A DNA stretch of 22,731 bases from CAVQBP01 sp964448105. Lineage in GTDB: Bacteria > Bacteroidota > Ignavibacteria > Ignavibacteriales > Ignavibacteriaceae. This document shows, one piece after another, positions 13,925 through 21,774 of this stretch. The notes under the pieces are model-generated. The model did not search any database. It was given only the letters and a program-made list of their open reading frames with translations, and was not told the DNA's origin. The stretch is from assembly GCA_964448105.1 (NCBI GenBank), contig CAYUVK010000084.1, positions 1 through 22,731 on the forward strand, read 5' to 3'. How positions within the stretch are numbered: position 1 is the first letter of the stretch; each line of letters starts with the position of its first letter. A program made the position numbers and the translations under genes.

Positions 13925-14913
13925 ATGAAAATTCTTTACTCATGTTTATCTAAAAGCTGGGGCGGCATGGAGATGTTTACATTGACTGCCGTTAAACAGC
14001 TTCTTAAAAGAAATATTAATGTTGAGTTATTGTGTCTTGCCGAATCCAGGCTTCATATTGAAGCTAATAACCTGGGTTTGGTAAAACACCCGGTNNNNNN
14101 NNNNNNNNNNNNNNNNNNNNNNNNNNNNNNNNNNNNNNNNNNNNNNNNNNNNNNNNNNNNNNNNNNNNNNNNNNNNNNNNNNNNNNNNNNNNNNATTACG
14201 CGCTTGCCATAAGCCGGGTTATCAAAAAGAATCTTTTGGAAACAACAACCTTAAAAGAGGGAAAAATTTTGCTTATGCCTAACGGTATAGATACAAAGCG
14301 ATTCAACCCGGAAATAAAAAAAGGAGATAAAGTAAGAAAAGAGTTTAAAATACAAGATGATGAGCTGGTTATAGGGATGATGGCGAGATTCAGCCCGGGT
14401 AAAGGGCATGAAGAATTTTTGTCCGCTGCAGATGAGCTGAATAAGAAATACAAGAATTTAAAATTCCTGGTTGTGGGTGAAGCCAGCAGGGGAGAAAATG
14501 AATATGAAGAAAAAATAAAAGGGATTGTTAAAGAAAAGAATATATTAAATATAATTTTCTGCGGATTCAGGAGCGATACGCCCGAAGTTCTTGCAGCAAT
14601 GGATATATTTGCCTTCCCTTCTCATGCGGAAGCATTCGGTATCGCTTTGGTTGAAGCAATGGCTATGGGAAAGCCTTCGGTTTGTTCCAGCTCGGATGGG
14701 ATTCTGGATATTGCCGTTAATGGCGTAACTTCGTTTTTATTTGAGAAGAAAAATGCAAAAGATCTTGCAGATAAAATCGAGCAATTAATAAATTTAAAAG
14801 AGTTAAGAATTCGCTTTGGAAATGATGCAAGAAAAAGAGCGGTGGAAAATTTTGATATCGAAATATTAACAGACAAAGTAATAGACATTTATAATAACGC
14901 TCTTAAAATTTAG
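13925..14913 (+). CDS. Glycosyltransferase family 4 (GT-B fold), interrupted by assembly gap
   Basis: The 5' part (13925-14094, 56 complete codons) encodes the N-terminal Rossmann start MKILYSCLSKSWGGMEMF, with the GGxE-type loop of GT4 enzymes. After 100 Ns the 3' part resumes in a different nominal frame at 14195 and is open through YALAISRVIKKNLLE into MPNGIDTKRFNP, then MARFSPGKGHEEFL and the donor-site motif EAFGIALVEAMAMGKP (E-x7-E). The frame mismatch is explained by the gap being a placeholder and not by mutation. The two parts sum to about 295 residues. Typical members have about 360-380, so roughly 200-250 bases are probably missing. It likely transfers a sugar from a nucleotide donor in polysaccharide or glycolipid synthesis at the inner membrane, with the GT2 and DUF4922 genes downstream. 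The acceptor is unknown. Confidence 0.88.
14095..14194. other. Assembly gap (100 N)
   Basis: Exactly 100 Ns, the usual placeholder for a gap of unknown size, lie inside the GT4 gene. Comparison with family length suggests the true missing sequence is longer than 100 bases and not a multiple that keeps the present frame. Confidence 0.95.
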
Positions 14914-14966
14914 AATTACGATATAACAAAAAATGAGTTTTCTTATCATTATAATATAACATTAAT

Positions 14967-15095
14967 CTTTTTTGGGATAAGTCATACCCACCCCCCGCCC
15001 CCCTGGGGCTAAAACTTGCTTAGAGGCAGGTCCCCCAAAGGAGCCCAAAGGAGGGGACAATACGTGCCTTCGAATTTATCATTATCTCAATTAAT
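14967..15095. repeat. Left-half copy 5 of the CCCACCCC element
   Basis: It shares the lead-in CTTTTTTGGGATAAGTCATA with copy 2, then CCCACCCCCCGCCCCCCTGG and GGCTAAAACTTGCTTAGAGG with the complete copy 4, ending around AGGAGGGGACAAT. The right half and GGTGGGTTA end are missing. The double-hairpin repeat follows directly. In copy 2 the inverted double-hairpin copy also lies close by, at 371-437. Confidence 0.6.
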
Positions 15096-15096
15096 A

Positions 15097-15150
15097 TGAC
15101 AGGATTTTAGATCTAATGGATCCTGTCATGGAATGGTCCATGACAGCCAA
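15097..15150 (+). repeat. Double-hairpin repeat with overlapping stems
   Basis: Two perfect 9-bp stems can form: TGACAGGAT (15097-15105) with ATCCTGTCA (15120-15128), and CTGTCATGG (15123-15131) with CCATGACAG (15138-15146). They share bases 15123-15128, so only one can exist fully at a time. A degenerate inverted copy lies at 371-437. No T-run follows either stem. It resembles an attenuator in geometry, but repetition in two unrelated places argues for a dispersed repeat. Confidence 0.55.
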
Positions 15151-15214
15151 GTCAACCAACCTTTTTATTAACTAAGGATTTAGGATTAATTACATAATTA
15201 TTAATTTAATCATA

Positions 15215-15248
15215 TTGTATGTTTATCTTCTAAACTTTAAACATACAA
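15215..15248. promoter_or_regulatory. Perfect 11-bp inverted repeat, possible operator or hairpin
   Basis: TTGTATGTTTA (15215-15225) and TAAACATACAA (15238-15248) are exact reverse complements separated by 12 bases. It lies about 200 bases upstream of the lipoprotein gene. No T-run follows on the plus strand. A protein-binding operator or an RNA hairpin is equally possible. I see no second copy. Confidence 0.3.
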
Positions 15249-15444
15249 GAGGATTTATAAATGTCTTTTTATAAGTTATACTGCAATCTGTACATCCTTT
15301 GATTAGTGAGATATTGTTCTTCTTTTTGGAAAGGTATAGGAAAATAAAAAATATTTCTTTTTTTGTGATGGTTTTAGTTTAAATTTTATTATTAAAATTT
15401 ATATTTAACAGGGCTTTATTTTTAATTTTTTAACGGAGTGAAAG

Positions 15445-15873
15445 ATGAAGACTTTTTATGCTCTTTTAGTTTCTTCATTATTATTTGCTGCATGTTCATC
15501 ATCAAAAGAAGAAATAAAACTTGGATCCCTTGATCAAAAGCCATGCAGGAGTGAAAAGCAGCTAAACTCTACCGATGAGTTTACCGGAGAGACTGCGGAT
15601 AACCTGGTTTTATTTCAGCAAAGCAAACTTGTTTATGCATCGATGGATATTAGAACTTATTGTAATGCAAAGATCTCTTTTGGTTTTGAGAGAAACGGCG
15701 ACAGGATAAAACTTAAAGTTAAAAATAATAATACCGCAACGGATAAATGTGTCTGCTTTACAAACGTTACTACCTCAATTGAAAATTTAGAACCCGGCAG
15801 CTATACAGTTTTGGTTACTAACGGGGCGGGTGATCAATTATTAACTCAAGGGAGTATCCAGGTTAAAGAATAA
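15445..15873 (+). CDS. Predicted lipoprotein, unknown function
   Basis: The predicted protein has 142 residues. A type II signal peptide is clear: MKTF...LLFAAC with the lipidated cysteine at C17, followed by serines, so the protein should be anchored in a membrane facing the periplasm or exterior. The mature part contains C34, C73 and a C102-V-C104 pair. The pattern looks like a single beta-sandwich domain (KISFGFERNGDRIKLKVKN, then LEPGSYTVLVTNG). I do not recognise a family. GGAGTG lies eight bases before the ATG. It stands between the GT4 and GT2 genes on the same strand but with long spacers on the 5' side, so membership of the glycan locus is possible but not shown. Confidence 0.8.
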   Translation: MKTFYALLVSSLLFAACSSSKEEIKLGSLDQKPCRSEKQLNSTDEFTGETADNLVLFQQSKLVYASMDIRTYCNAKISFGFERNGDRIKLKVKNNNTATDKCVCFTNVTTSIENLEPGSYTVLVTNGAGDQLLTQGSIQVKE

Positions 15874-16020
15874 GTTTTTTAATCTTTTAAAATATTGAAA
15901 CAGGGAATATCTCGGGAAGAACGGCGGAATCTTCCGGGGAATTGCCTGTCCACCTGGTTCTTTTGTTTATTCTCTTATTAATAATTAATTTTAGACAAAC
16001 CCGAAGAATAATATCGGTTT

Positions 16021-17472
16021 ATGATAACTGCATTCATTCCATACAGTAAAACTTCGTTTACAGAAAATACAATTTCCAACCTAAGAGGAAATAACTTAAT
16101 CAGTAAAATCTTTCTTTTGACAAAAGAGGATCTAGAGAAAAAATCTTTTGGGTGTGAATTAATAAAGATTGATTCTCTCTTCTCAAGCAGAGCAATAAAA
16201 AAAATTAAGGATAAAGCTAAAACAAAATATATACTTCTTTTAACGGAAGATTCTCTTATTGAATTTAATCAATTTGGCCTGGAAAGATTTTATAATTTAG
16301 CCGAATCAACAGGTGCAGGAATTCTTTATTCGGATTACAAGGATAAAGATAAAGAACCTGTTTCCCACCCGGTAATTGATTATCAAACCGGAAGCATCAG
16401 GGATGATTTTAATTTTGGTCCTGTTTTATTTTTAAGAACTGAACCTGTTAAGAAATTTCCTGATTCGAATTATAAATATGCAGGATTATATAATCTCCGT
16501 TTAAATATTTCACGAGAATATGAAATAATTAGAATCCCTGAATTTCTTTATTATTCGACCAAACATGGTTCGAAGCAATCCGGTGAAAAACTTTTTGATT
16601 ATGTAAACCCGCAGAACCGTGTACTGCAGATGGAAATGGAATTAGCGGCAACGGAACACCTGAAGAAAATAGGAGCATACTTAAAACCAAAAATCCCGAA
16701 ATTTAATTTGAATGATCCGGAAGCAGAAAAATTTGAAGCGGCAGCTTCTGTAATTATTCCGGTAAAAAACAGGGCAAAAACTATAAAAGATGCAGTTGAT
16801 TCGGCTGTAAACCAAAAGACTGATTTTTCATTTAATATTATTGTAGTTGATAATCATTCAAATGACGGCACTACTGAAATTTTAAAAGAATATAACAACA
16901 ATAATGAAAAAGTAATCCATCTAATTCCGGAAAGAAAAGACCTGGCTATAGGCGGCTGCTGGAATGAAGCAGTTAATCATCCTAAATGCGGGAGATTTTC
17001 TGTACAGCTTGACAGTGATGATGTATATTTTGAAAGCACACTTCAAAAAATTATTGATACTTTTAAAAAAGAAAATTGTGCTGCGGTAATCGGTTCGTAT
17101 AAGCTTACGGATTTCAATAAAAATGAAATTCCTCCAGGAGTAATAGACCATAAAGAATGGACGGAGGAAAACGGCAGAAATAATGCTTTAAGGATAAATG
17201 GATTTGGTGCTCCGAGAGCCTTTTATACTCCCATGTTAAGACAAACTAAATTTCCCAATGTCAGCTACGGGGAAGATTATGCAGTCTGTTTGGAAATTTC
17301 AAGGAGATATAAAATAGGGAGAATTTTCGAGCCGGTTTATATTTGCAGGAGATGGGAAGGGAACAGCGACACTTCTCTTTCTATTGAAAAGGAAAATGAA
17401 AATAATTTTTATAAAGATAAAATAAGGGCTCTGGAAATCCTTGCACGGAAAAACCTGAACGAAAAAAAATAA
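16021..17472 (+). CDS. Glycosyltransferase family 2, two-domain
   Basis: The predicted protein has 483 residues. The C-terminal half (about 241-430) is a standard GT-A family 2 domain: ASVIIPVKNRAKTIKDAVDS (242-261), VVDNHSNDGT (275-284) and the metal-binding DSDD at 331-334, then GEDY (417-420) as the probable catalytic-base region. The N-terminal 230 residues look like a second, degenerate GT-A-like domain (ITAFIPYSK at the start, LLLTEDS at 72-78 where a DXD motif would be, GILYSDYKD at 100-108). No membrane segment is present, so it acts in the cytoplasm. The DUF4922 gene starts 23 bases after its stop and is almost certainly co-transcribed. Donor and acceptor sugars cannot be read from the sequence. 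Confidence 0.9.
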   Translation: MITAFIPYSKTSFTENTISNLRGNNLISKIFLLTKEDLEKKSFGCELIKIDSLFSSRAIKKIKDKAKTKYILLLTEDSLIEFNQFGLERFYNLAESTGAGILYSDYKDKDKEPVSHPVIDYQTGSIRDDFNFGPVLFLRTEPVKKFPDSNYKYAGLYNLRLNISREYEIIRIPEFLYYSTKHGSKQSGEKLFDYVNPQNRVLQMEMELAATEHLKKIGAYLKPKIPKFNLNDPEAEKFEAAASVIIPVKNRAKTIKDAVDSAVNQKTDFSFNIIVVDNHSNDGTTEILKEYNNNNEKVIHLIPERKDLAIGGCWNEAVNHPKCGRFSVQLDSDDVYFESTLQKIIDTFKKENCAAVIGSYKLTDFNKNEIPPGVIDHKEWTEENGRNNALRINGFGAPRAFYTPMLRQTKFPNVSYGEDYAVCLEISRRYKIGRIFEPVYICRRWEGNSDTSLSIEKENENNFYKDKIRALEILARKNLNEKK

Positions 17473-17495
17473 ATTTAGTTTGAAAGAATTATCTA

Positions 17496-18497
17496 TTGAG
17501 CAAAATAATTACTATAGACCCCGATATTCGAAATTATTTAAATGAAAATAATTTTGCAGATGCCGCCAAAACTCTCCTGCAGAAGCAGAAAAAGAATTGG
17601 AGACAGCTATCGGAAGGTTACAGCTCTTTAGAAAAAATAGAAAATAAAACATTTCCTTTTAATGGATTTAAAATAGAAGTACAGCATAATCCCGGGAGAA
17701 TAGCCTCCAGCTCTGCAAAAGTAGATTCCGATTCGATAAAGAATAGGGATTGTTTTTTGTGCGAAGAAAATCTCCCGGAAGAACAAAAAGGAATTTTATA
17801 TAATAATGAATTTATAATTTTGTGCAATCCGTTTCCGATTTTTCCCGAACATTTTACAGTCAGCTATATTAAACACAATCCGCAGGAAATAAAAAACTCT
17901 TTCAGCTCCTTATTGTTGCTGGCTAGAGATTTATCGAAATACTATACTGTTTTTTACAACGGCCCGAAGTGCGGCGCTTCCGCACCGGATCATTTACACT
18001 TCCAGGCTGCTTCAAAAAATTTTATGCCGATTGATAAAGAATTTGATCGATTGAAAAAGGAACATGGAGAAATATTATCCGGGAGCAAAAACTTAACAGC
18101 CGGTATTATCGATGACGGGTTAAGAAGATTCATATCATTTGAATCAAATGAAATTGAAGCATTAAAAAATGTCTTTGAAAATTTTTATGAGATTTATTCT
18201 GAAATTTCAACAAATAAAAATGAACCTATGATGAATATTTTAGCTTATTATGAAAAAGTATCCGGATGGCAAATTATAATATTTTTAAGGGAAAAACACC
18301 GCCCTTCATTTTATTTTGATAAAGGGGAAGATAACTTCCTATGGAGTCCCGCCGCAGTCGATTTGGGAGGAATCTGTATTATTCCTTTAGAAAAGGATTT
18401 TATTAAAATTTCAAAAGGAATCATTATCACAGGGTTTAATGAAATCACAATATCTGCCGATAAATTTTCGTTTATTAAAAATAAGTTAAAAAAGTAA
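17496..18497 (+). CDS. DUF4922 protein, HIT-like nucleotidyltransferase/phosphorylase
   Basis: The predicted protein has 333 residues with a TTG start (17496-17498); no other start in this frame precedes the conserved region. Motifs visible are QHNPGR (63-68), CFLCEENLP (86-94), NPFPIFPEHFTV (111-122), and the HIT-like active site GPKCGASAPDHLHFQ (156-170) with H166, H168 and Q170. This arrangement resembles GDP-L-galactose phosphorylase and Ap4A phosphorylase enzymes, which form a nucleotidyl-histidine intermediate on the equivalent of H168. A second half with weaker conservation completes the tandem fold. Coupling with the GT2 gene suggests it handles a nucleotide-sugar used by the glycosyltransferases, either recovering or forming it. 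The reaction is unproven for this family. Confidence 0.88.
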   Translation: MSKIITIDPDIRNYLNENNFADAAKTLLQKQKKNWRQLSEGYSSLEKIENKTFPFNGFKIEVQHNPGRIASSSAKVDSDSIKNRDCFLCEENLPEEQKGILYNNEFIILCNPFPIFPEHFTVSYIKHNPQEIKNSFSSLLLLARDLSKYYTVFYNGPKCGASAPDHLHFQAASKNFMPIDKEFDRLKKEHGEILSGSKNLTAGIIDDGLRRFISFESNEIEALKNVFENFYEIYSEISTNKNEPMMNILAYYEKVSGWQIIIFLREKHRPSFYFDKGEDNFLWSPAAVDLGGICIIPLEKDFIKISKGIIITGFNEITISADKFSFIKNKLKK

Positions 18498-18721
18498 GTG
18501 TTAAATATTGAACATCTGCAGATTTTCTGAGATTTGAATCTAAGATTCTGTCTCATTTTCTTACATGTTGGTAAATCTTTTATTTGTCTAATTTGTTCAT
18601 ATTTTGATTGTTTCAGCAGCTTTTTAGTCATCTTTGTAATTTTAAAAAGTTTGGATTGATATTTGGAAAGAGTAAACGAAAAATGAAGGTAAGTTTTTTA
18701 TTCAACAAATAAGAGATAAGA

Positions 18722-21004
18722 ATGACGAGAAGTGCAACAATTCCCGATGCTAGAGAAAATATAAAATTACATAGTCTTTTCTTTTTAATTTTTTTACTCC
18801 TATCCCTTAAGATGAGTGTTTTTGCACAAGACGGTTTTTATGGTAATAAAATAGTCTCGGATAATCTCGGCAACACATATGTTGCAGGTAATTTTTCAAA
18901 TTCAACTTTACATTTTGGAAATTATGTACTAAAGAATTTCGGCGGCAGCGATATATTCTTAGCTAAATATGATTCAAATGGAAAAATTGTCTGGGCAAAA
19001 AATATCGGTGGAAATGATGATGAAAAATTATTATCGTTGAATGTTGGCGGTAACGGGGACATAACCATATCTGCATCTTCCAGCAGCAGACTAATAAATA
19101 TAGATAATGAACAATTAAATAATAACAATTACGGTGCAACTTTTAATGCAGCGTTAAATACAAACGGAAATGTATTCTCGGCTAAAATAAAAACATCATT
19201 AAATCAAATTAATAATCAAGAATTTTCAATATCCAATAATTTATATAAGACTTCAGGTAATGATACAACTTTATCATTAATCTCCCCGGCAGCAGGTGAT
19301 AATTGGAAAGTCGGTACCAAGGAAATAATAAAATGGAGCTCACAAAATATAAAAAGTATACTGATAGAATTATCAACCGACAACGGGGCTACCTGGAAAA
19401 AAATCTATACTTCAAGTTCGTTTGATTTTAATAATGAATATCAGCTGCTTGTACCGGACACTAAATCGGATTCATGTTTTATAAGAATAAGCGATTATTA
19501 CAACCCGGGTATTGCAGATACAAGCGGGTTATTCGCTATTTCAGGTGAACTCTATTGGGAAGTACAAGAGAACGGTTATAACTCCGTATTGAGAAATATT
19601 TATTTCTTTGATTCTTCCACAGGCTGGGCAGCGGGCTTTAACGGTTTAATTAAAACTACAGATAATGGAGAAACCTGGACGCCTAAATTAGAAGGTTACG
19701 GGCTGCTTGATATTTTCTTCCTGGATAATAATACCGGCTGGGCAGTCGGATTAAGCGGATCAATATTTAAAACAACTAACGGCGGGGAAGACTGGACAAG
19801 AATTGATAATGATTTTACTTTTCACTTCGAAAAGGTTTACTTTGCCGATGAAAGCAACGGGTATGTAATCGGTAAAAATTATTTTCTTAAAACAACCGAC
19901 GGCGGATTATCCTGGACATCCCGGCAGCCTACAGAGCACATCCTTCAAACAATGTTTTTTATAAATAAAGATACAGGCTGGATAGCAGGCAATGAAGGTG
20001 TAATTCTAAAAACAACCGATGCAGGTTCAACATGGAATTACCAGCAGATGAATGGTACCGATTACGGTACATTAACTTCTGTTTATTTCATTGATGAAAA
20101 TACAGGCTGGGCTTCCGGAAGCGGTCTGGATGTGGATGGAGGAGTTATATTAAAAACTGTAAACGGGGGGAGTAGCTGGAGTCTGCAGCATAATGGCTAT
20201 AACAGATTTATCTATTCCGTTTATTTCAGCAATGCAAGTAACGGCTGGGCTGCCGGCGATGAAGGAATTATGTTTAATACTACCGATGGCGGCGCAGATT
20301 GGGAACTGCAAGGTAGCGGGACATTTGCCAGCTTGTTTTCTGTAAATGTAAAATCTTCCCAAAACGGCTGGGCGGTTGGAAACGACGGAACAATTTTAAA
20401 ATATATTAAAAGTTTAAATTCAGCAGTTTTGCCTGTTGAATTTGCCAGTTTTGAAGCAAAACCAAAAGGAAGTAATGTTGAATTAAATTGGACAACAGCT
20501 ACCGAAATTAATAACAAGGGATTTGAAATTGAAAGAAAATCCGAAAATGTATGGAAACCGATTGGATTTGTAAGCGGAAAAGGAACCACGACCTTGCCAA
20601 GCAAATACTCGTTTAAAGATGATGTAAACGATATTTCCGGCAGCGGGAATATTGCGTACAGGTTAAAGCAAATTGATTACGACGGCACATACAAATATTC
20701 AAACGAAATAGAAGTGCAGGTTAATACTTTACCTGCGGGATACAGCTTAATGCAAAATTATCCCAATCCTTTTAATCCTGCTACGGTGATAAAGTATTCT
20801 GTTAAAGAGAATACCCATGTTCTGTTAAGAGTATTTGATATGCTCGGCAGGGAAGTAGCGATTTTATTGGATGAAGAAAAACCTGCCGGAACATATACAA
20901 TTAATTTCGATGCTGCCGCTGCAGGACTTTCAAGCGGAACTTATTTCTATACTATTAAAGCAGGCGATTTTTTTAAAACAAAGAAGATGCTACTATTAAA
21001 GTAA
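18722..21004 (+). CDS. Secreted T9SS cargo with seven-bladed YCF48-type propeller
   Basis: The predicted protein has 760 residues. A signal peptide with a long n-region (hydrophobic 17-35, cleavage near AQ36) is followed by SBBP-type beta repeats (about 38-120) and an Ig-like domain (about 184-275, ISPAAGDNWKVGTKEIIKW). Residues 288-575 hold six full and one partial YCF48/BNR-like repeats with the pattern xGWAxGxxGxIxKTTDGGxxW, consistent with a seven-bladed propeller. A fibronectin-like domain (about 580-670) and a type A T9SS sorting domain (about 671-760, with NYPNPFNP at 679-686 and the KKMLLLK tail) complete it. It is exported by Sec, then across the outer membrane by the type IX system, and probably anchored on the surface. 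The ligand is unknown. A good terminator follows. Confidence 0.93.
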   Translation: MTRSATIPDARENIKLHSLFFLIFLLLSLKMSVFAQDGFYGNKIVSDNLGNTYVAGNFSNSTLHFGNYVLKNFGGSDIFLAKYDSNGKIVWAKNIGGNDDEKLLSLNVGGNGDITISASSSSRLINIDNEQLNNNNYGATFNAALNTNGNVFSAKIKTSLNQINNQEFSISNNLYKTSGNDTTLSLISPAAGDNWKVGTKEIIKWSSQNIKSILIELSTDNGATWKKIYTSSSFDFNNEYQLLVPDTKSDSCFIRISDYYNPGIADTSGLFAISGELYWEVQENGYNSVLRNIYFFDSSTGWAAGFNGLIKTTDNGETWTPKLEGYGLLDIFFLDNNTGWAVGLSGSIFKTTNGGEDWTRIDNDFTFHFEKVYFADESNGYVIGKNYFLKTTDGGLSWTSRQPTEHILQTMFFINKDTGWIAGNEGVILKTTDAGSTWNYQQMNGTDYGTLTSVYFIDENTGWASGSGLDVDGGVILKTVNGGSSWSLQHNGYNRFIYSVYFSNASNGWAAGDEGIMFNTTDGGADWELQGSGTFASLFSVNVKSSQNGWAVGNDGTILKYIKSLNSAVLPVEFASFEAKPKGSNVELNWTTATEINNKGFEIERKSENVWKPIGFVSGKGTTTLPSKYSFKDDVNDISGSGNIAYRLKQIDYDGTYKYSNEIEVQVNTLPAGYSLMQNYPNPFNPATVIKYSVKENTHVLLRVFDMLGREVAILLDEEKPAGTYTINFDAAAAGLSSGTYFYTIKAGDFFKTKKMLLLK

Positions 21005-21381
21005 CACAATGCCGATAAACCTCCGGGGCTTTTTGGTTACTCCGGGGGTTTTTAATAATAGCTTCAATCAATTCTGCTTCTGCAACTCAATAAAGATCAA
21101 ATCAAATCGGTATGAATATTCACTTCCTTAAATAAATACTCACTATTATAAAAAAATATTAAAAAAATTTCTTCAAGTACTTGACTTTTAAATTTTTAGT
21201 GGAAATATTGAAAACAACATTTGAAATCTTTTGAAGCCCTTCCAACCGAAAAACGAACCTTAAAAGCTTTAAAAGGTAAAAGGGAGATACCGATTAACAA
21301 GCCAAAGTAAAGAGGAGACTAATATTTAAGCTGCTCTGTCAAGTAAAATAAATATTTATTATAAAATATTAGAGGGGTGAA
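21005..21381. other. Intergenic region: terminator and start of duplicated cassette
   Basis: It contains the terminator at 21017-21053, about 175 AT-rich bases, and from 21231 the leader of the duplicated cassette, including the conserved stretch TTGAAGCCCTTCCAACCGAA and GCTTTAAAAGGTAAA. GAGGGG precedes the next ATG. No other gene is seen. Confidence 0.65.
21017..21053 (+). terminator. Rho-independent terminator
   Basis: AAACCTCCGG (21017-21026) pairs with CCGGGGGTTT (21042-21051), ten pairs with one U-G wobble, followed directly by further Ts. It begins 12 bases after the stop codon of the propeller gene, the right place to end that transcript. Confidence 0.75.
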
Positions 21382-21468
21382 ATGAGGAGAGTATTACCTG
21401 CTATAGTATTACTATTATTTTTTATTTCAAATAGATCTGTTTCGCAAGTAGTAATAAAGGAGAAGGTG
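21231..21468 (+). repeat. Direct repeat unit, copy 1 (period 1,263 bp)
   Basis: This stretch, leader plus the first 29 codons of the small secreted-protein gene, recurs at 22494-22731 with an offset of exactly 1,263 bases at both the leader start and the ATG. Within the coding part there are eight differences in 87 bases, six of them synonymous. The repeat runs to the window edge, so its full length is unknown. Confidence 0.85.
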
Positions 21469-21681
21469 AATATAAATCAAAATACTAAAACAATAAGTTA
21501 TCAACCACCGGAATATTCACCTTGTGGATCCTGGATAACTTCACAAACAGATTACTATCATCCCTATCAGGTAATATGGAATAATAGCTGGTATAATCCT
21601 GATCCTTACCAAAAGATGAATATTATTTACCTTATAACTCAGAAACATGTTTCAATAAAAGGCTGCATGAATTTGCCATAA
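21382..21681 (+). CDS. Small secreted protein, copy 1 of a duplicated gene
   Basis: The predicted protein has 99 residues with a signal peptide (MRRVLPAIVLLLFFISNRSVSQ, cut near residue 21). The mature part has YSPCGSWITSQTDYYHPYQ (from about residue 45) and ends GCMNLP. The start is supported by GAGGGG upstream and by conservation of the N-terminus in a second copy at 22645, where most differences are synonymous. It has no T9SS domain. The last 26 or so residues are less convincing: another frame over the same bases (about 21602-21690) reads a more protein-like stretch with DEYYLPYNSETCF, so a frameshift or truncation is possible. A palindromic repeat follows the stop. Function unknown; I recall longer Ignavibacteria secreted proteins that start similarly, but cannot verify it. 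Confidence 0.65.
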   Translation: MRRVLPAIVLLLFFISNRSVSQVVIKEKVNINQNTKTISYQPPEYSPCGSWITSQTDYYHPYQVIWNNSWYNPDPYQKMNIIYLITQKHVSIKGCMNLP

Positions 21682-21690
21682 AAGATGATT

Positions 21691-21754
21691 AGGACGCTGA
21701 TTTTTATGATTCTATGATGTGGGGGATCGTAAAAATCATAATTATCGGCGTTCT
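21691..21754. repeat. Long imperfect hairpin between two secreted-protein genes
   Basis: AGGACGCTGATTTTTATGAT(T) at 21691-21711 pairs with AATCATAATTATCGGCGTTC(T) at 21734-21754. Seventeen of 21 positions are Watson-Crick and two more are G-U in RNA. ACGCTGAT...ATCAGCGT-type palindromes are familiar dispersed repeats in Bacteroidota-like genomes. It occupies most of the 93-base spacer and ends just before the ribosome-binding site of the next gene. Confidence 0.6.
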
Positions 21755-21774
21755 GTTAAAAGAGGAGGATATAA

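Larger units (their letters stand above)
14914..15444. other. Intergenic region with repeats and hairpins
   Basis: The stretch contains a left-half copy of the CCCACCCC element (14967-15095), the double-hairpin repeat (15097-15150), a perfect 11-bp inverted repeat (15215-15248), and about 190 bases of AT-rich DNA before the lipoprotein gene. No gene is visible. The lipoprotein promoter presumably lies between 15250 and 15430 but is not identifiable with confidence. Confidence 0.6.

Noticed and set aside
13925..14913. Two separate glycosyltransferase fragments or a pseudogene
   Set aside because: The frame change coincides exactly with the 100-N placeholder and the sequence after it is open to the gap edge, so a single intact gene is the simpler view.
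15097..15150. Riboswitch or attenuator for the downstream lipoprotein gene
   Set aside because: A homologous inverted copy occurs in an unrelated intergenic region, there is no T-run or leader peptide, and about 295 bases separate it from the gene.
18311..18631. Minus-strand reading frame of 106 codons starting MTKKLLKQSKYEQIRQIKD
   Set aside because: More than half of it is a shadow of the DUF4922 coding region. The unique 5' part is low-complexity, AT-rich and not recognisable as a protein family.
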